From Bacillota bacterium (GTDB lineage Bacteria > Bacillota > Sulfobacillia > JACIYH01), in NCBI GenBank assembly GCA_040757085.1, contig JBFLXJ010000002.1:1-64000 (forward strand): 64,000 nucleotides of DNA, in the 5' to 3' direction. The notes below the pieces were generated by a model that saw only the letters and a program-made list of their open reading frames with translations, was not told the DNA's origin and did not search any database. Shown one piece after another: positions 45,344 to 54,680 of this stretch (within the stretch, counting starts at the first letter, position 1; every line of letters starts with the position of its first letter). Position numbers and translations under genes: made by a program.

Positions 45344-48300
45344 CTACGGCAGGCCCGCCAGCTTGGCTTCCATCTGGTCGAACCGGTAGTTGCCCAACTG
45401 GATGGCCCGTGCCGGGCACTCTGCCGCGCACATGCCGCATCCCTGACACTGCACGGCCTCGATCTGGGCCACCCCGCGGGCGTTGATGAAGGGTACGTGG
45501 TACGGGCAGACCCGCACGCAGGTCAGGCAGGCCGCGCACCGGGACTCGTCCACCACCGACACCACGCCCCCCACCCAGAGCGACTCTTTGGACAGCACCA
45601 CCGCGGCCCGCGCCGCCGCCCCCTGGGCCTGGGAGATTGCCTCCTGCAGGGACTTGGGCCAGTGGGCCCCACCGCACAGGTATATCCCCGCCGAGGGGAA
45701 GTCCAGGGGGCCCATCTTAATGTGGGTCTCCAGGAAGAACCCGCCCTCGCCCAGGGGGACCTTGAGCAGGGAAGCCAGTTCCTTTGCCCCCGAAGCGGGC
45801 ACCACGGCGGTGGCCAGGGCCACCAGATCGGGATGGAGTTCGATGCGGCGCCCGGAGGCCGAATCCACCGTGCCCAGCCAGAGCCGCTCCTCCTCTTTCT
45901 GCAGCACCGGCGGTGCGTCGTCGGGGTAGGGCAGGAAGGAGATCCCCAGGGAGCGGGCCTCGCGGTAGTACTTCTCAAGGAACCCGTACGAACGCATATC
46001 GCGATAGAGAACCACCACGTGGCAGCGGGGCGCCAGCCGCTTGAGCCACAGCGCGTTCTTCAGGGTCTGGGCACAGCACACCCGACTGCAATACGCCCGC
46101 TCCGCATCCCGCGAACCGACGCACTGGATGAACACCACCTGCCTCCAGGGCGGACGGGAACCTTCCCGCTCCAGGGTGGCGAGCTGGCCTTCCAGTTCGG
46201 TGACCGTGCACACCCGGTCGTCCTGGCCGTACAGGTAAGCGCCGGGCCGGTACTCCTCCACGCCGGTGGCCACCAGGACACAGCCGTGCTCCACCGTCAC
46301 CTCCCCACCAGGCAGGCGCAGGCGGGTGGTGAAGTGCCCCTGGTGACCTGAGACCTCCGCCACCTCGGCTTGCGTAAACACGGTGATACGGGGGTCCTCC
46401 ATCACCCGCCCCACGAGATCCGCCAGCAAGGCAGCCACATCCTGCCCTTCGATGGTGCGGCGCAGGCGCAGGAGCTGGCCGCCCAGGCGGTCGGAGCGCT
46501 CCACCAGGTAGCAGGGGAAACCCTGGGCGGACAGGGCCAGGGCGGCGGCCATCCCGGCCGGGCCGCCCCCGATGACGAGAGCCTTCTGCACCACGGGTAC
46601 CGCCTGCATGGTGAGCGGGGTCAGTGTGCGGGCCTTGGCCACCGCCATGGCCACCAGGTCTTTGGCCTTCTCGGTAGCAGCATCGGGGACCTCCCGGTGC
46701 ACCCACGAGCACTGGTCGCGGATGTTGGCCATCTCGAAGAGGAACTGGTTGAGGCCAGCCTCACGCAGGGTCTCCCGAAAGAGGGACTGGTGGGTGCGCA
46801 GGGAGCAGGAAGCCACCACCACGCGGTTGAGTCCTTTCTCTGCGATGGCCTCCCGGATGCGCTGCAGGCTGTCCTGGGAGCAGGTGTACGTGAACTCCTG
46901 GGCGTGGGCCACCCCGGGCAGGCCGGCGGCAAATTGCACCACGGCGGGGACGTCCACCACGCCCCCGATATTGATACCACACCTGCACACGAACACCCCC
47001 ACCCGCGGCTCCTCGCCCCGCACGTCCCGCTCGGGAGGATAGGTCTTGGGGGTAACCTGAGTACCCCGGCCCGGCGCGAGCAGCGCGTGCGCGCAGGCAG
47101 CAGCCGCGGATGCCCCCACCAGGCTCTCGGGAATGTCGCGGGGACCCGCAAACGCCCCGGCCAGGAACACCCCCGGCCGGGTAGAAAGGGCCGTGAAAAC
47201 GGGGTCGGTGCGCGCAAAACCGTACTCGTCCAGTTCGATCCCCGCCGCCCTCGCCAGCTCCTGTGCCCCCGCCGGCGGCCGCGCCCCCACTGCCAGCACC
47301 ACCAGGTCAAACTCCTCCTGCTCCAGGCGCTGGCCTGACCAGTAGCGAATAATGAGGTTGCGGGTGACAGGGTCTTCCTTGACCGCCGAGATCATGCTGC
47401 GCACGTAGCGGACTCCGTGGGCTTTGGCCTGCTCGATGTAGCGGTCAAACCCCTTGCCGTAGGCGCGCAGATCCAGGTAAAACACGGTGGGCTCGATGTC
47501 GGGGTCGTGCTCGCGGGCGATGATGGCCTCCTTGGCCGTGTACATGCAGCACACGGCCGAGCAGTACTCGGCGCAGGCGGTGTCCCGCGATCCCACACAC
47601 TGGATGAACGCAACCCGCCGCGGCCGCTTTCCGTCCGAAGGCCGCACCACCTTCCCCGCCGTGGGCCCGGTAGCGGAAAGGTACCGCTCGAACTCCATGC
47701 TGGTGAGCACGTTGGGGTACACCGACCAGCCGTACTCCAGGGCACCTTCCGCCTCAAAGAGCCCCATGCCGGGGGCCAGGATCACGGCCCCCACCGGGAT
47801 CTCCACGACGCGGGTCTGCTGGGTATGGTCAATGGCCTGCTTTTTGCATGCGGACACGCACTGCAGGCACTCGGAGCAAATGCCGCAGTTCAGGCAGCGA
47901 GAAGCCTCCCGTTGGGCTTCCTCGGGCGTGTACCCCAGGTACACCTCCCGGAAGTCCTGCACCCGCTCTGCGGGCGACGCCAGGCGCTGCTTGAGTCGGG
48001 GCGTGGCCTGCACCAGGACTCCCTCCGGCGGACCCAGCTTTTCGGACCGGGGGGCGACCCGCCCCGCGCGCAGGTCCAGCCCCTGCAAGTACCGCCGGAT
48101 GGATTCCGCCGCCTCGTGCCCATCCGCCACCGCATCCACAATGGACGGCTTCCCGCCCGCCCCGTCCCCGCAGGCAAACACGCCCGGCCGGGACGTGGCC
48201 CGGGTCACGGGATCGGCGGCGATGAAGCCGCGGGCATCCAGTTCCACCCCCTGCGCGGAGAGGAACCCGGCATCGGGGGCCTGGCCGATGGCCAGGATGA

Positions 48301-49804
48301 CGTGGTCGGCCTCCAGGAACGTCTGCACGGAATCATCGAACTCGGGCCGGAAGCGGCCCTGCTCGTCGAACACCCGGGTGCACCGGCGCAGGCGCACGCC
48401 GCGGATGCGGTCGCCCTCCCTCACCACCTCCACGGGACCCCACGAGGTGTGGATCTGGATGCCCTCTTCTTCCGCTTCCTCTATTTCCCAGGGGTGGGCG
48501 GGCATCTCCGCGCGCGACTCCAGGCAGGCCATGGCCACGGCCGATGCCCCCAGCCGGCGGGCGCAGCGGGCGGCATCCACCGCCACGTTGCCTCCCCCGA
48601 TCACCACCACCCGGCCCTCGAGTTGGGGACGCGGCCCCAGCTTGGCCCGGTTCAGGAAAGGCAGGGCCAGTTCCACGCCCGGGCCACCTGTGCCCGGGAT
48701 GGCAAGTCCCCGTCCTTTGGGAGTGCCCAGGGCCAGCAACACGGCCCGGTAGCCCTGGGCGAAGAGGTCGTCGAGGGAGAAGTCGGTGCCCAGCCTGGTG
48801 TTGCCCCGGAACTCCATCCCGTGGGAGAGGATCCAGGCCGTTTCCTTCTCCACCAGGGCGGCCGGCAGCCGGTACTCGGGGATGGCCGAACGCAGCATGC
48901 CGCCGGGGGCCGGCTGGGCGTCAAAGACAGCAACCCGGTACCCCTCCCGCGCCAGGTCCAGGGCAGCGGCCAGACCGGCCGGGCCTGCCCCCACCACCGC
49001 CACCTTCTCATCCCGCCAGGTGGAGGGTAACTGGGGCTCGTCGTACCAGCCGTAGTCGGCAGCCGCCCGCTTCAACACCGCTATGGAAAGGGGCTCATCG
49101 AACTGGCCCCGGTTGCATTCGGATTCGCAGGGGTGGTGGCAGGCCCGCCCGCAGATGGAGGCAAAGGGCTGCCGGCGCCGCACCACCTCCAGGGCCTCCC
49201 GGAACTTGCCCTGCGCAATGAGGGCCACGTACCCCTGCACGTTGCATCCGGCCGGGCAGGTAGCTCGGCAGGGCGGGGTCCCCCGCTTCTCGATGGCATA
49301 GGCGTTGGGGACCGCCTGGGGAAAATACTTGTAGATGGCCTTACGCTCGGCCAGGCCCAGGTTAAAGCGATCCCTGACGGTCACGGGGCACGCCGAGGCG
49401 CAATCGCCGCAACCCGTGCACTGGCGCACGTCCACGTAGCGGGCCTGTTCTTTCACCAGAGCCCGGAAGTTACCGGCCTCGCCTTCCAGCCCCACCAGGG
49501 TGCTCATGGTGTGGAGTACGATGTTGGGGTGGTTCTGGCAATCCGTCATCTTGGGCCCCAGCAGGCACATGGCGCAGTCGTTGGTGGGGAAGGTCTTGTC
49601 GAGCTGCGCCATGCGCCCCCCGATGGAGGGCTCCGCCGTGACCAGGTGGACCAGGAAGCCGGCAGAAGCCAGGTCCAGGGCCGCCTGCATGCCGGCGATC
49701 CCCGCCCCCACCACCAGCACCGACCCCAGCGGTACGGCGCCCTCACCCCCTGCCCCGAGCCACACCTCGCCCGGCACAACCACGTTTTCACGCGCTTCAC
49801 TCAT
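45344..49804 (-). CDS. hdrA: Giant HdrA with embedded GltD-type NAD(P)H oxidoreductase module
   Basis: 1486 residues from ATG 49804 (GGGGAGATGG upstream), about twice normal HdrA. Order: FAD site VVGAGIAGMQAAL (about 31-43); [4Fe-4S] CTGCGDCASACP (129-140); a GltD/NfnB-like module (about 179-590) with CRATCPAGC and CGRACHHPCESEC cluster cysteines, FAD site VVGAGPAGLAAAL (270-282), NAD(P) site VIGGGNVAVDAA (401-412) and ACGDGAGGK. Then a polyferredoxin segment (637-653) and HdrA core FIQCVGSRD (734). A second, full HdrA unit runs from about 935: CRCGINIGG (940), FAD site VIGGGPAGMAAAL (1077-1089), a second FIQCVGSRD, and a C-terminal double ferredoxin. Predicted electron-bifurcating core of a MetFV-Hdr-MvhD complex, with a built-in NAD(P)H entry (inference). 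Confidence 0.93.
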   Translation of the reverse strand: MSEARENVVVPGEVWLGAGGEGAVPLGSVLVVGAGIAGMQAALDLASAGFLVHLVTAEPSIGGRMAQLDKTFPTNDCAMCLLGPKMTDCQNHPNIVLHTMSTLVGLEGEAGNFRALVKEQARYVDVRQCTGCGDCASACPVTVRDRFNLGLAERKAIYKYFPQAVPNAYAIEKRGTPPCRATCPAGCNVQGYVALIAQGKFREALEVVRRRQPFASICGRACHHPCESECNRGQFDEPLSIAVLKRAAADYGWYDEPQLPSTWRDEKVAVVGAGPAGLAAALDLAREGYRVAVFDAQPAPGGMLRSAIPEYRLPAALVEKETAWILSHGMEFRGNTRLGTDFSLDDLFAQGYRAVLLALGTPKGRGLAIPGTGGPGVELALPFLNRAKLGPRPQLEGRVVVIGGGNVAVDAARCARRLGASAVAMACLESRAEMPAHPWEIEEAEEEGIQIHTSWGPVEVVREGDRIRGVRLRRCTRVFDEQGRFRPEFDDSVQTFLEADHVILAIGQAPDAGFLSAQGVELDARGFIAADPVTRATSRPGVFACGDGAGGKPSIVDAVADGHEAAESIRRYLQGLDLRAGRVAPRSEKLGPPEGVLVQATPRLKQRLASPAERVQDFREVYLGYTPEEAQREASRCLNCGICSECLQCVSACKKQAIDHTQQTRVVEIPVGAVILAPGMGLFEAEGALEYGWSVYPNVLTSMEFERYLSATGPTAGKVVRPSDGKRPRRVAFIQCVGSRDTACAEYCSAVCCMYTAKEAIIAREHDPDIEPTVFYLDLRAYGKGFDRYIEQAKAHGVRYVRSMISAVKEDPVTRNLIIRYWSGQRLEQEEFDLVVLAVGARPPAGAQELARAAGIELDEYGFARTDPVFTALSTRPGVFLAGAFAGPRDIPESLVGASAAAACAHALLAPGRGTQVTPKTYPPERDVRGEEPRVGVFVCRCGINIGGVVDVPAVVQFAAGLPGVAHAQEFTYTCSQDSLQRIREAIAEKGLNRVVVASCSLRTHQSLFRETLREAGLNQFLFEMANIRDQCSWVHREVPDAATEKAKDLVAMAVAKARTLTPLTMQAVPVVQKALVIGGGPAGMAAALALSAQGFPCYLVERSDRLGGQLLRLRRTIEGQDVAALLADLVGRVMEDPRITVFTQAEVAEVSGHQGHFTTRLRLPGGEVTVEHGCVLVATGVEEYRPGAYLYGQDDRVCTVTELEGQLATLEREGSRPPWRQVVFIQCVGSRDAERAYCSRVCCAQTLKNALWLKRLAPRCHVVVLYRDMRSYGFLEKYYREARSLGISFLPYPDDAPPVLQKEEERLWLGTVDSASGRRIELHPDLVALATAVVPASGAKELASLLKVPLGEGGFFLETHIKMGPLDFPSAGIYLCGGAHWPKSLQEAISQAQGAAARAAVVLSKESLWVGGVVSVVDESRCAACLTCVRVCPYHVPFINARGVAQIEAVQCQGCGMCAAECPARAIQLGNYRFDQMEAKLAGLP

Positions 49805-49866
49805 GGTACCATCTCCCCGGGGGCACCGCGCCCCCATTCCTGACCACCTGCACAGGAGATGCGATG

Positions 49867-50733
49867 TCAGCGGGCAATAGCCGGGGGTCCCCCGGAGACC
49901 AGCAATGGGCGGGCATCGACCAGGTGGGCTCCCAGCCAGCGCTCCGCCTCGGACAGGCCCAGGGCCACCCCGACGGCTTCCGTGATGTAGAGCACGGGCA
50001 TGGGGGGCGACTCGCTCTGGCGAGAGTCAATGTTGGCGTGGCACATGGGACATGCCGTCACCAGGGCCACTGCCCCCGCCCGCCGGGCCTGCCTGATCAG
50101 TTCGTTCACCAGGACCTCCACCACCGGCGCGTGAGAAATGGTGAGGGAGGCCCCGCAGCAATCGGTCTTGTACGACCAGGGGCGCACCTCGGCCCCGATG
50201 GCCTCCAGGATGCGATCCATCAATACCGGCTGCTCGGGGCGGTCGAATCCCACCTGGGCAGAAGGCCGGGCCAGCAGACAACCGTAGTACGGAACTACAG
50301 GCACCCGCCAGGGGAATTTGACCCTGGCCCGGATGGTATCGAGCACCCGGGAACCGGCCAGCACTTCCAGCACGTGCCGCACGGCCACCTTGCCCCGGTA
50401 GGGCCGCCCCAGTCCCCCCTCCACCAGATGGGCCGCCTCGCGGGCCTCCTCTTCGCCAGCCCGCCAGGCCGCATCCGCTCCCTTCAACACGTTGTAACAG
50501 GCGGCGCAGGGGACCAGTACCTCTTCCGCCACCCCTTCCGCCAGCACCAGGTTGCGCAGCCCCAGGGCCCGGGCCAGGGGACCGGGGCGGGTATGGGCAG
50601 AAGAGGACCCGCAACAGGTCCAGCCCGGCACTTCCCGCAGGCCGATGCCCAAGGCGGCACACACCGCCCGGGTGGAGGCATCGAATTCCCACCCCGTGGA
50701 GTGCAGCGAGCACCCGGGGTAGTACGCCATCAT
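49867..50733 (-). CDS. hdrB: Heterodisulfide reductase subunit B
   Basis: 288 residues. Two CCG domains: PGWTCCGSSSAH with upstream YYPGCSLHSTG, and KTDCCGASLT with YYGCLLARP and TACPMCHANID. These bind the non-cubane [4Fe-4S] clusters that carry out substrate chemistry in HdrB. In non-methanogens the substrate may be MetF electrons, not a disulfide. TGA/ATG overlap with hdrC. Confidence 0.95.
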   Translation of the reverse strand: MMAYYPGCSLHSTGWEFDASTRAVCAALGIGLREVPGWTCCGSSSAHTRPGPLARALGLRNLVLAEGVAEEVLVPCAACYNVLKGADAAWRAGEEEAREAAHLVEGGLGRPYRGKVAVRHVLEVLAGSRVLDTIRARVKFPWRVPVVPYYGCLLARPSAQVGFDRPEQPVLMDRILEAIGAEVRPWSYKTDCCGASLTISHAPVVEVLVNELIRQARRAGAVALVTACPMCHANIDSRQSESPPMPVLYITEAVGVALGLSEAERWLGAHLVDARPLLVSGGPPAIAR

Positions 50734-51281
50734 TCCAGTTCACCCCCCGCCTGCCGCTTCCGGTACCGTACGCCTTCGCGAAAGAGACGGGCCAGGTCGC
50801 GCCGGCCGGGCGCCAGGGAGGGGACCAGGCGCAGCTTGCGGCGGGCCATCATCCTGAGCCCCATGGGAACGTCCTGGGTAAAGGTGCCGGTACGAAGCTT
50901 GTACTCGGCCATCATCCCCAGCTCATAGGCCCGCCCGAAGCGCCTCACCATACCCAGGAAAGCGTCGTGGAACGCCGCCACCTGGGGATCTTCCACCCGG
51001 TCTTCTTCCTTTGCCATGGCCTTGATGGCGTCCAGCACCCGGCTACCGTCGATACCGTTGGGGCAACGCTCGTAACAGGTACGGCAGCCCGAGCACAACC
51101 ACACCAGCCGGGACGCCAGGGCCACATCCCGCAGCCCCAGTTGCAGCGCCCGCACCAGCCCGCTCAGGGGCAGGTCCGATACGAAGGTGACCGGGCACCC
51201 CCCCGAGCACTTGTGGCACTGGTAGCAGGAGTTGATGTCCTGACCGCTGCGCTCCCTGATCTCATCGGCCAGGGTCACCAC
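50730..51281 (-). CDS. hdrC: Heterodisulfide reductase subunit C
   Basis: 183 residues. Two [4Fe-4S] motifs, CYQCHKCSGGCP (about 19-30) and CSGCRTCYERCP (about 63-74), then a helical region. Wires HdrA to HdrB. Starts at GTG 51281 (or the next GTG), overlapping acsV by 7 bp, so hdr and acs genes are coupled in one transcript. Confidence 0.94.
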   Translation of the reverse strand: MVTLADEIRERSGQDINSCYQCHKCSGGCPVTFVSDLPLSGLVRALQLGLRDVALASRLVWLCSGCRTCYERCPNGIDGSRVLDAIKAMAKEEDRVEDPQVAAFHDAFLGMVRRFGRAYELGMMAEYKLRTGTFTQDVPMGLRMMARRKLRLVPSLAPGRRDLARLFREGVRYRKRQAGGELE

Positions 51282-53191
51282 TCCACCTCCTCCCGCTCCA
51301 CCGAGGGGAAAAGCCGCAGGTCGGTGTGAGGCAAGAACAGCGCGGACACGAACTCGTCCATGAAAGAGCTCCCCACCGAAAGCTCCAGGTAGGTGATGCC
51401 CTGCGCCACCTTCTCTGCTTCCTGCCAGGCCCGCCCGGAAAGCAGGGCCAGGCGCGCCCCCTTCACGGAAGCGTTACCCAGGAACACGAACTTCTCCGGC
51501 GGCAGGTCGGGCAAGAGACCGATCTTGACGGCTTCCCTGATATTGAGGTAATTGCCAAATCCGCCGGCGATCCAGACCTTCTCCACGGCATCCTGCTCCA
51601 TGTCCACGGAGCGCAGAAGGGTCCTGATCCCGGCGTACACAGCACCCTTGGACCGCAACAGGTTTTTGACGTCCGACTCGGTGATGACCACGTCCCGTCC
51701 GCTGCTGGACTCCCGGCGCCAGGCCAGCACGTACTCGGGCCCTTCTTCTCCCCAGCGTACCCGCGGCGACGAAACCCGCTGGAAGTTGCCGGCCCTGTCG
51801 ATGACACCGGCCCGCCACATCTTGGCGAGGACGTCCACCAGCCCCGAGCCACAGATGCCCAGCGGCTTTTCACCCCCCACGGTGTGCACCCGCACCTCCA
51901 GGGTTTCCGGATCGATGGCCACCCCATCTATGGCTCCCGCGGTGGCCCGCATGCCGCAGGTTATCCCCGAGCCCTCGAAGGCGGGTCCGGCCGAGCAGGC
52001 ACACCCCACCAGGAAGTCCCGGCCACCCAGCACCATCTCCCCGTTGGTGCCGATGTCGATGTAAAGGCCGATCCCGGGCAGGTGGTGCATGTCGGCCACC
52101 AGCAGCCCGGCCACGATATCCCCGCCCAGGTAAGAGGCCACCGCCGGCATGCAGCGCACGGGAGCTTCTGGGTGCACCTTGAGGCCGAGTTCAGCCGCCT
52201 TCACCACAGGAAAGCGGGCGGCGGCGGGGATGTACGGTTCAAGGCGCAAGTACTTGGGGGACACCCCCAGGAAGAAGTGGGTCATGGTGGTGTTGCCGGC
52301 CGCCACCACCGCCTGGATGTCGGTGGGCCACAGGTTGTGGCGAGCCAGCAGGCGATCGATGAGTTCGTTGACCGTGGCCACGGCGGCCTGCTGCAACTGC
52401 TCCAGGCCCCGCTCTTCCCGTACGGAGTGGATGATGCGCGTGATGACGTCATCCCCGTACCGGATTTGGTGGTTGTAAGTACCTACCCGATCCAGGGTTT
52501 CACCGGTAACCAGGTCCACCAGGTGGGCGGCCACCGTGGTGGTGCCGATGTCCACCGCCAGGCCATACGCCGGGCGGATAGCTTCCCCCGGTTCCACGTG
52601 TACGATTTCCGCGCGGCCGTCCCCCAGGTCGGCCAGGGTGCAGGTCACCCGGAAATTGTCCCGGCGCAGGACTTCGGGCAGCTCACGCAGCACGTTAAGG
52701 TTCGTGGTCACTTCCCCAAAACCGCTGGCGGGGACCAGTTTGGATACCAGCCTGGTGAGATCGGCGGCGTTTTCTACCAGGGTGGGAGGAGTAAGGGAGA
52801 GGGTGTACTTGCGGCAGAAGGGCTGAAGCCCGTACTGCACCAGCACGTCCGTCTCCTTTTCCTGCAGGAGCCGGGACGGTGCATCCAGCAATACCTGCTG
52901 GGTAGTCTCGATGCGGGCCTCGGGCGGGATTTCCACCACCAGGTCTTCCTCCACCCTGGTACGGCAGGCGAGCACGTACCCCAGGCGGCGGAACTTGGGA
53001 GCCATGTTGCCCTCCCCTACCCGTGCCTTCCCCGAGCGGATGGCCACCAGGCAGCGGCCGCAGACGCCCTCGCCCCCGCAGCCCGACTTGATCTCCAACC
53101 CCGCCAGGGCCGCCGCCTGCAAAAGGTCAGTGCCGGCGGGAACGCTCACCGTCACGTTGTCGGGGAGGAATCTGACCTGTACCCTGCCCAT
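51275..53191 (-). CDS. acsV: Reductive activator of corrinoid iron-sulfur protein (RACo/AcsV-like)
   Basis: 638 residues from ATG 53191 (or GTG 53194). An N-terminal [2Fe-2S] ferredoxin domain (CGGEGVCGRC at about 38-47, further Cys in ACRTRV) precedes a linker and the ASKHA ATPase domain (AVDIGTTTVAAHLVDL, YIDIGTNGEMVLG, ICGSGLVDVLA, IAGGFGNYL). RACo uses ATP to drive electrons uphill and reactivate the Co(II) form of the corrinoid protein AcsCD. The ferredoxin domain supplies the electron. Overlaps cooC by TGATG. Confidence 0.95.
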   Translation of the reverse strand: MGRVQVRFLPDNVTVSVPAGTDLLQAAALAGLEIKSGCGGEGVCGRCLVAIRSGKARVGEGNMAPKFRRLGYVLACRTRVEEDLVVEIPPEARIETTQQVLLDAPSRLLQEKETDVLVQYGLQPFCRKYTLSLTPPTLVENAADLTRLVSKLVPASGFGEVTTNLNVLRELPEVLRRDNFRVTCTLADLGDGRAEIVHVEPGEAIRPAYGLAVDIGTTTVAAHLVDLVTGETLDRVGTYNHQIRYGDDVITRIIHSVREERGLEQLQQAAVATVNELIDRLLARHNLWPTDIQAVVAAGNTTMTHFFLGVSPKYLRLEPYIPAAARFPVVKAAELGLKVHPEAPVRCMPAVASYLGGDIVAGLLVADMHHLPGIGLYIDIGTNGEMVLGGRDFLVGCACSAGPAFEGSGITCGMRATAGAIDGVAIDPETLEVRVHTVGGEKPLGICGSGLVDVLAKMWRAGVIDRAGNFQRVSSPRVRWGEEGPEYVLAWRRESSSGRDVVITESDVKNLLRSKGAVYAGIRTLLRSVDMEQDAVEKVWIAGGFGNYLNIREAVKIGLLPDLPPEKFVFLGNASVKGARLALLSGRAWQEAEKVAQGITYLELSVGSSFMDEFVSALFLPHTDLRLFPSVEREEVEW

Positions 53192-53943
53192 CACAACCCC
53201 AGCTTTTCCGCGATATCCGTCACCGCCCGCCAGGCGGGTGCTTCCGCCGACAACTCGAACAGTGGCCGGCCCTTCAAGTCGTACTCGACCACCATCTCGT
53301 CGTAAGGGATGACCCCTACCGGGTCAATCCCCAGACACTGCATTTCTTCCCTCAGCGCCCGCTCGTCGCCATCGCGAGCCATGGAGAGCACGAACTCCAC
53401 CCGGCCGGAGACCACCCCCAGCGAGCGTGCCAGGCGGGCTATGCGCTGGGCCGAACGGATCCCCCGCACGGTCGGATCGCTGGTCACCAGCAGCACGTCC
53501 ACGTCCCGGGCCACCCGCCTGCTCAGGTGCTCAAGACCCGCTTCGTTATCCATCACCAGATAGGGATAATTCCCGCTCAGTTCTTCCATGTAGTGGCGCA
53601 GCATCTCGTTGGGAAAGCAGTAACATCCGGGACCTTCCGGACCTCCCAGTACCAGGAGGTCGAACCCGCTCGCCTCGGTGAGCACCTGGTTCAACTGGTA
53701 CTCGATGAAGGTGCTGGTGGTCATCCCGGCCGCAATCCCCTGCTTCGCCCTGGCCCTTTCCAGCACCTCGGAAATGGTCCCCTGCCAGCTCAACCCCAGG
53801 GCCTCCCCCAGGTTGGCGTTGGGATCGGCATCCACCACCAGCACCGGGGTCTTGCCTCGCTCAACCAGCCACCTCACCAGCAAAGCCGACAGGGTGGTCT
53901 TTCCCGTTCCCCCCTTGCCGGCAACCGACACGTGTTTAGGCAC
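53191..53943 (-). CDS. cooC: CODH/ACS nickel-insertion ATPase (CooC/AcsF-like)
   Basis: 250 residues. Deviant Walker A AGKGGTGKTT at about 8-17, VVDADPNANLGEALG, and a C-x-C in GCYCFPN at about 108-114, the nickel-binding motif of CooC dimers. MRP/MinD-family maturase that loads Ni into the CODH C-cluster or the ACS A-cluster. Starts at GTG 53943 overlapping the DUF3786 gene by 8 bp. Confidence 0.94.
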   Translation of the reverse strand: MPKHVSVAGKGGTGKTTLSALLVRWLVERGKTPVLVVDADPNANLGEALGLSWQGTISEVLERARAKQGIAAGMTTSTFIEYQLNQVLTEASGFDLLVLGGPEGPGCYCFPNEMLRHYMEELSGNYPYLVMDNEAGLEHLSRRVARDVDVLLVTSDPTVRGIRSAQRIARLARSLGVVSGRVEFVLSMARDGDERALREEMQCLGIDPVGVIPYDEMVVEYDLKGRPLFELSAEAPAWRAVTDIAEKLGL

Positions 53944-54679
53944 CGTCCGTCCCGACCTCGGCTTTCCTGCTCATACTGATCAGTTCCGATGCGACCTGCT
54001 CGCAGAGGACCACCACGTCCTCCGTACACAGGTACGAATGCACGCTGGAGTCGAACAGCACATTGGCCTGGGCGGGAAATTCCTCGTCGGCGGCCCACAG
54101 CACCAGCCAGACGGGTATCCGGGGGAAGGTGAGGACGCGCACCGTAGCATCCCCCATCTCGACAGCCTCGCCGCCCAGGCGCCTTCCTGCCTCCACGAGC
54201 AGGGCCGGCTGGTGGGCGAAAGCCCTCACCAGCCGGGCCCGCACGCGCTTCTCGAAATTGGAGTCGTACACCCGCCCCCCGGGCAGGTCCCGGAAGGGGA
54301 TAAGCTCCCCGGTCAGCGGGTCCCCGCTGGCCCCGTTCAAGTAGTGGAGGGTGAGGATGGCCAGCCACTGGGGCACGTCCACCATGCCGCCATCCGGAGG
54401 GGAAGTCCCCACCGGGGCATCCGGCACACGAGGTACCGTCACGCCGTCGGGCAGGGAAGCTACCACCCGGGCATCGGGCAGGGAAACCAGCACCGGCCGG
54501 CCCAGGAAGGAGAGCCTGATGGCTCCGCCGGGACCCGCCCCGGGCGAGCCGGGCAGCAGAAATTCTGCCCCGCTCGCCGCCAGGCGGCGGGCCAGTTCCG
54601 CCCCCGACGCCTGCCCCAGTTCCTGCTGGGCCAGGGCCAGGGCGTGGCGGTAACTTTCCCCCAGGCCCATGGGCGTCAT
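53936..54679 (-). CDS. DUF3786-domain protein
   Basis: 247 residues. Recognised by the DUF3786 pattern: LTLHYLNGASGDPLTGELIPFRDLPGGRVYDSNF-like core at about residues 108-140, then LGGEAVEMGDATVRV and VLWAADEEFPAQANVLFD and a TEDVVVL end. No enzymatic function is known. The family is found mostly in anaerobes beside CODH/ACS genes. One-base gap from acsE and coupled to cooC, so it may help cluster assembly or corrinoid handling (inference). Confidence 0.8.
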   Translation of the reverse strand: MTPMGLGESYRHALALAQQELGQASGAELARRLAASGAEFLLPGSPGAGPGGAIRLSFLGRPVLVSLPDARVVASLPDGVTVPRVPDAPVGTSPPDGGMVDVPQWLAILTLHYLNGASGDPLTGELIPFRDLPGGRVYDSNFEKRVRARLVRAFAHQPALLVEAGRRLGGEAVEMGDATVRVLTFPRIPVWLVLWAADEEFPAQANVLFDSSVHSYLCTEDVVVLCEQVASELISMSRKAEVGTDGA

Positions 54680-54680
54680 C

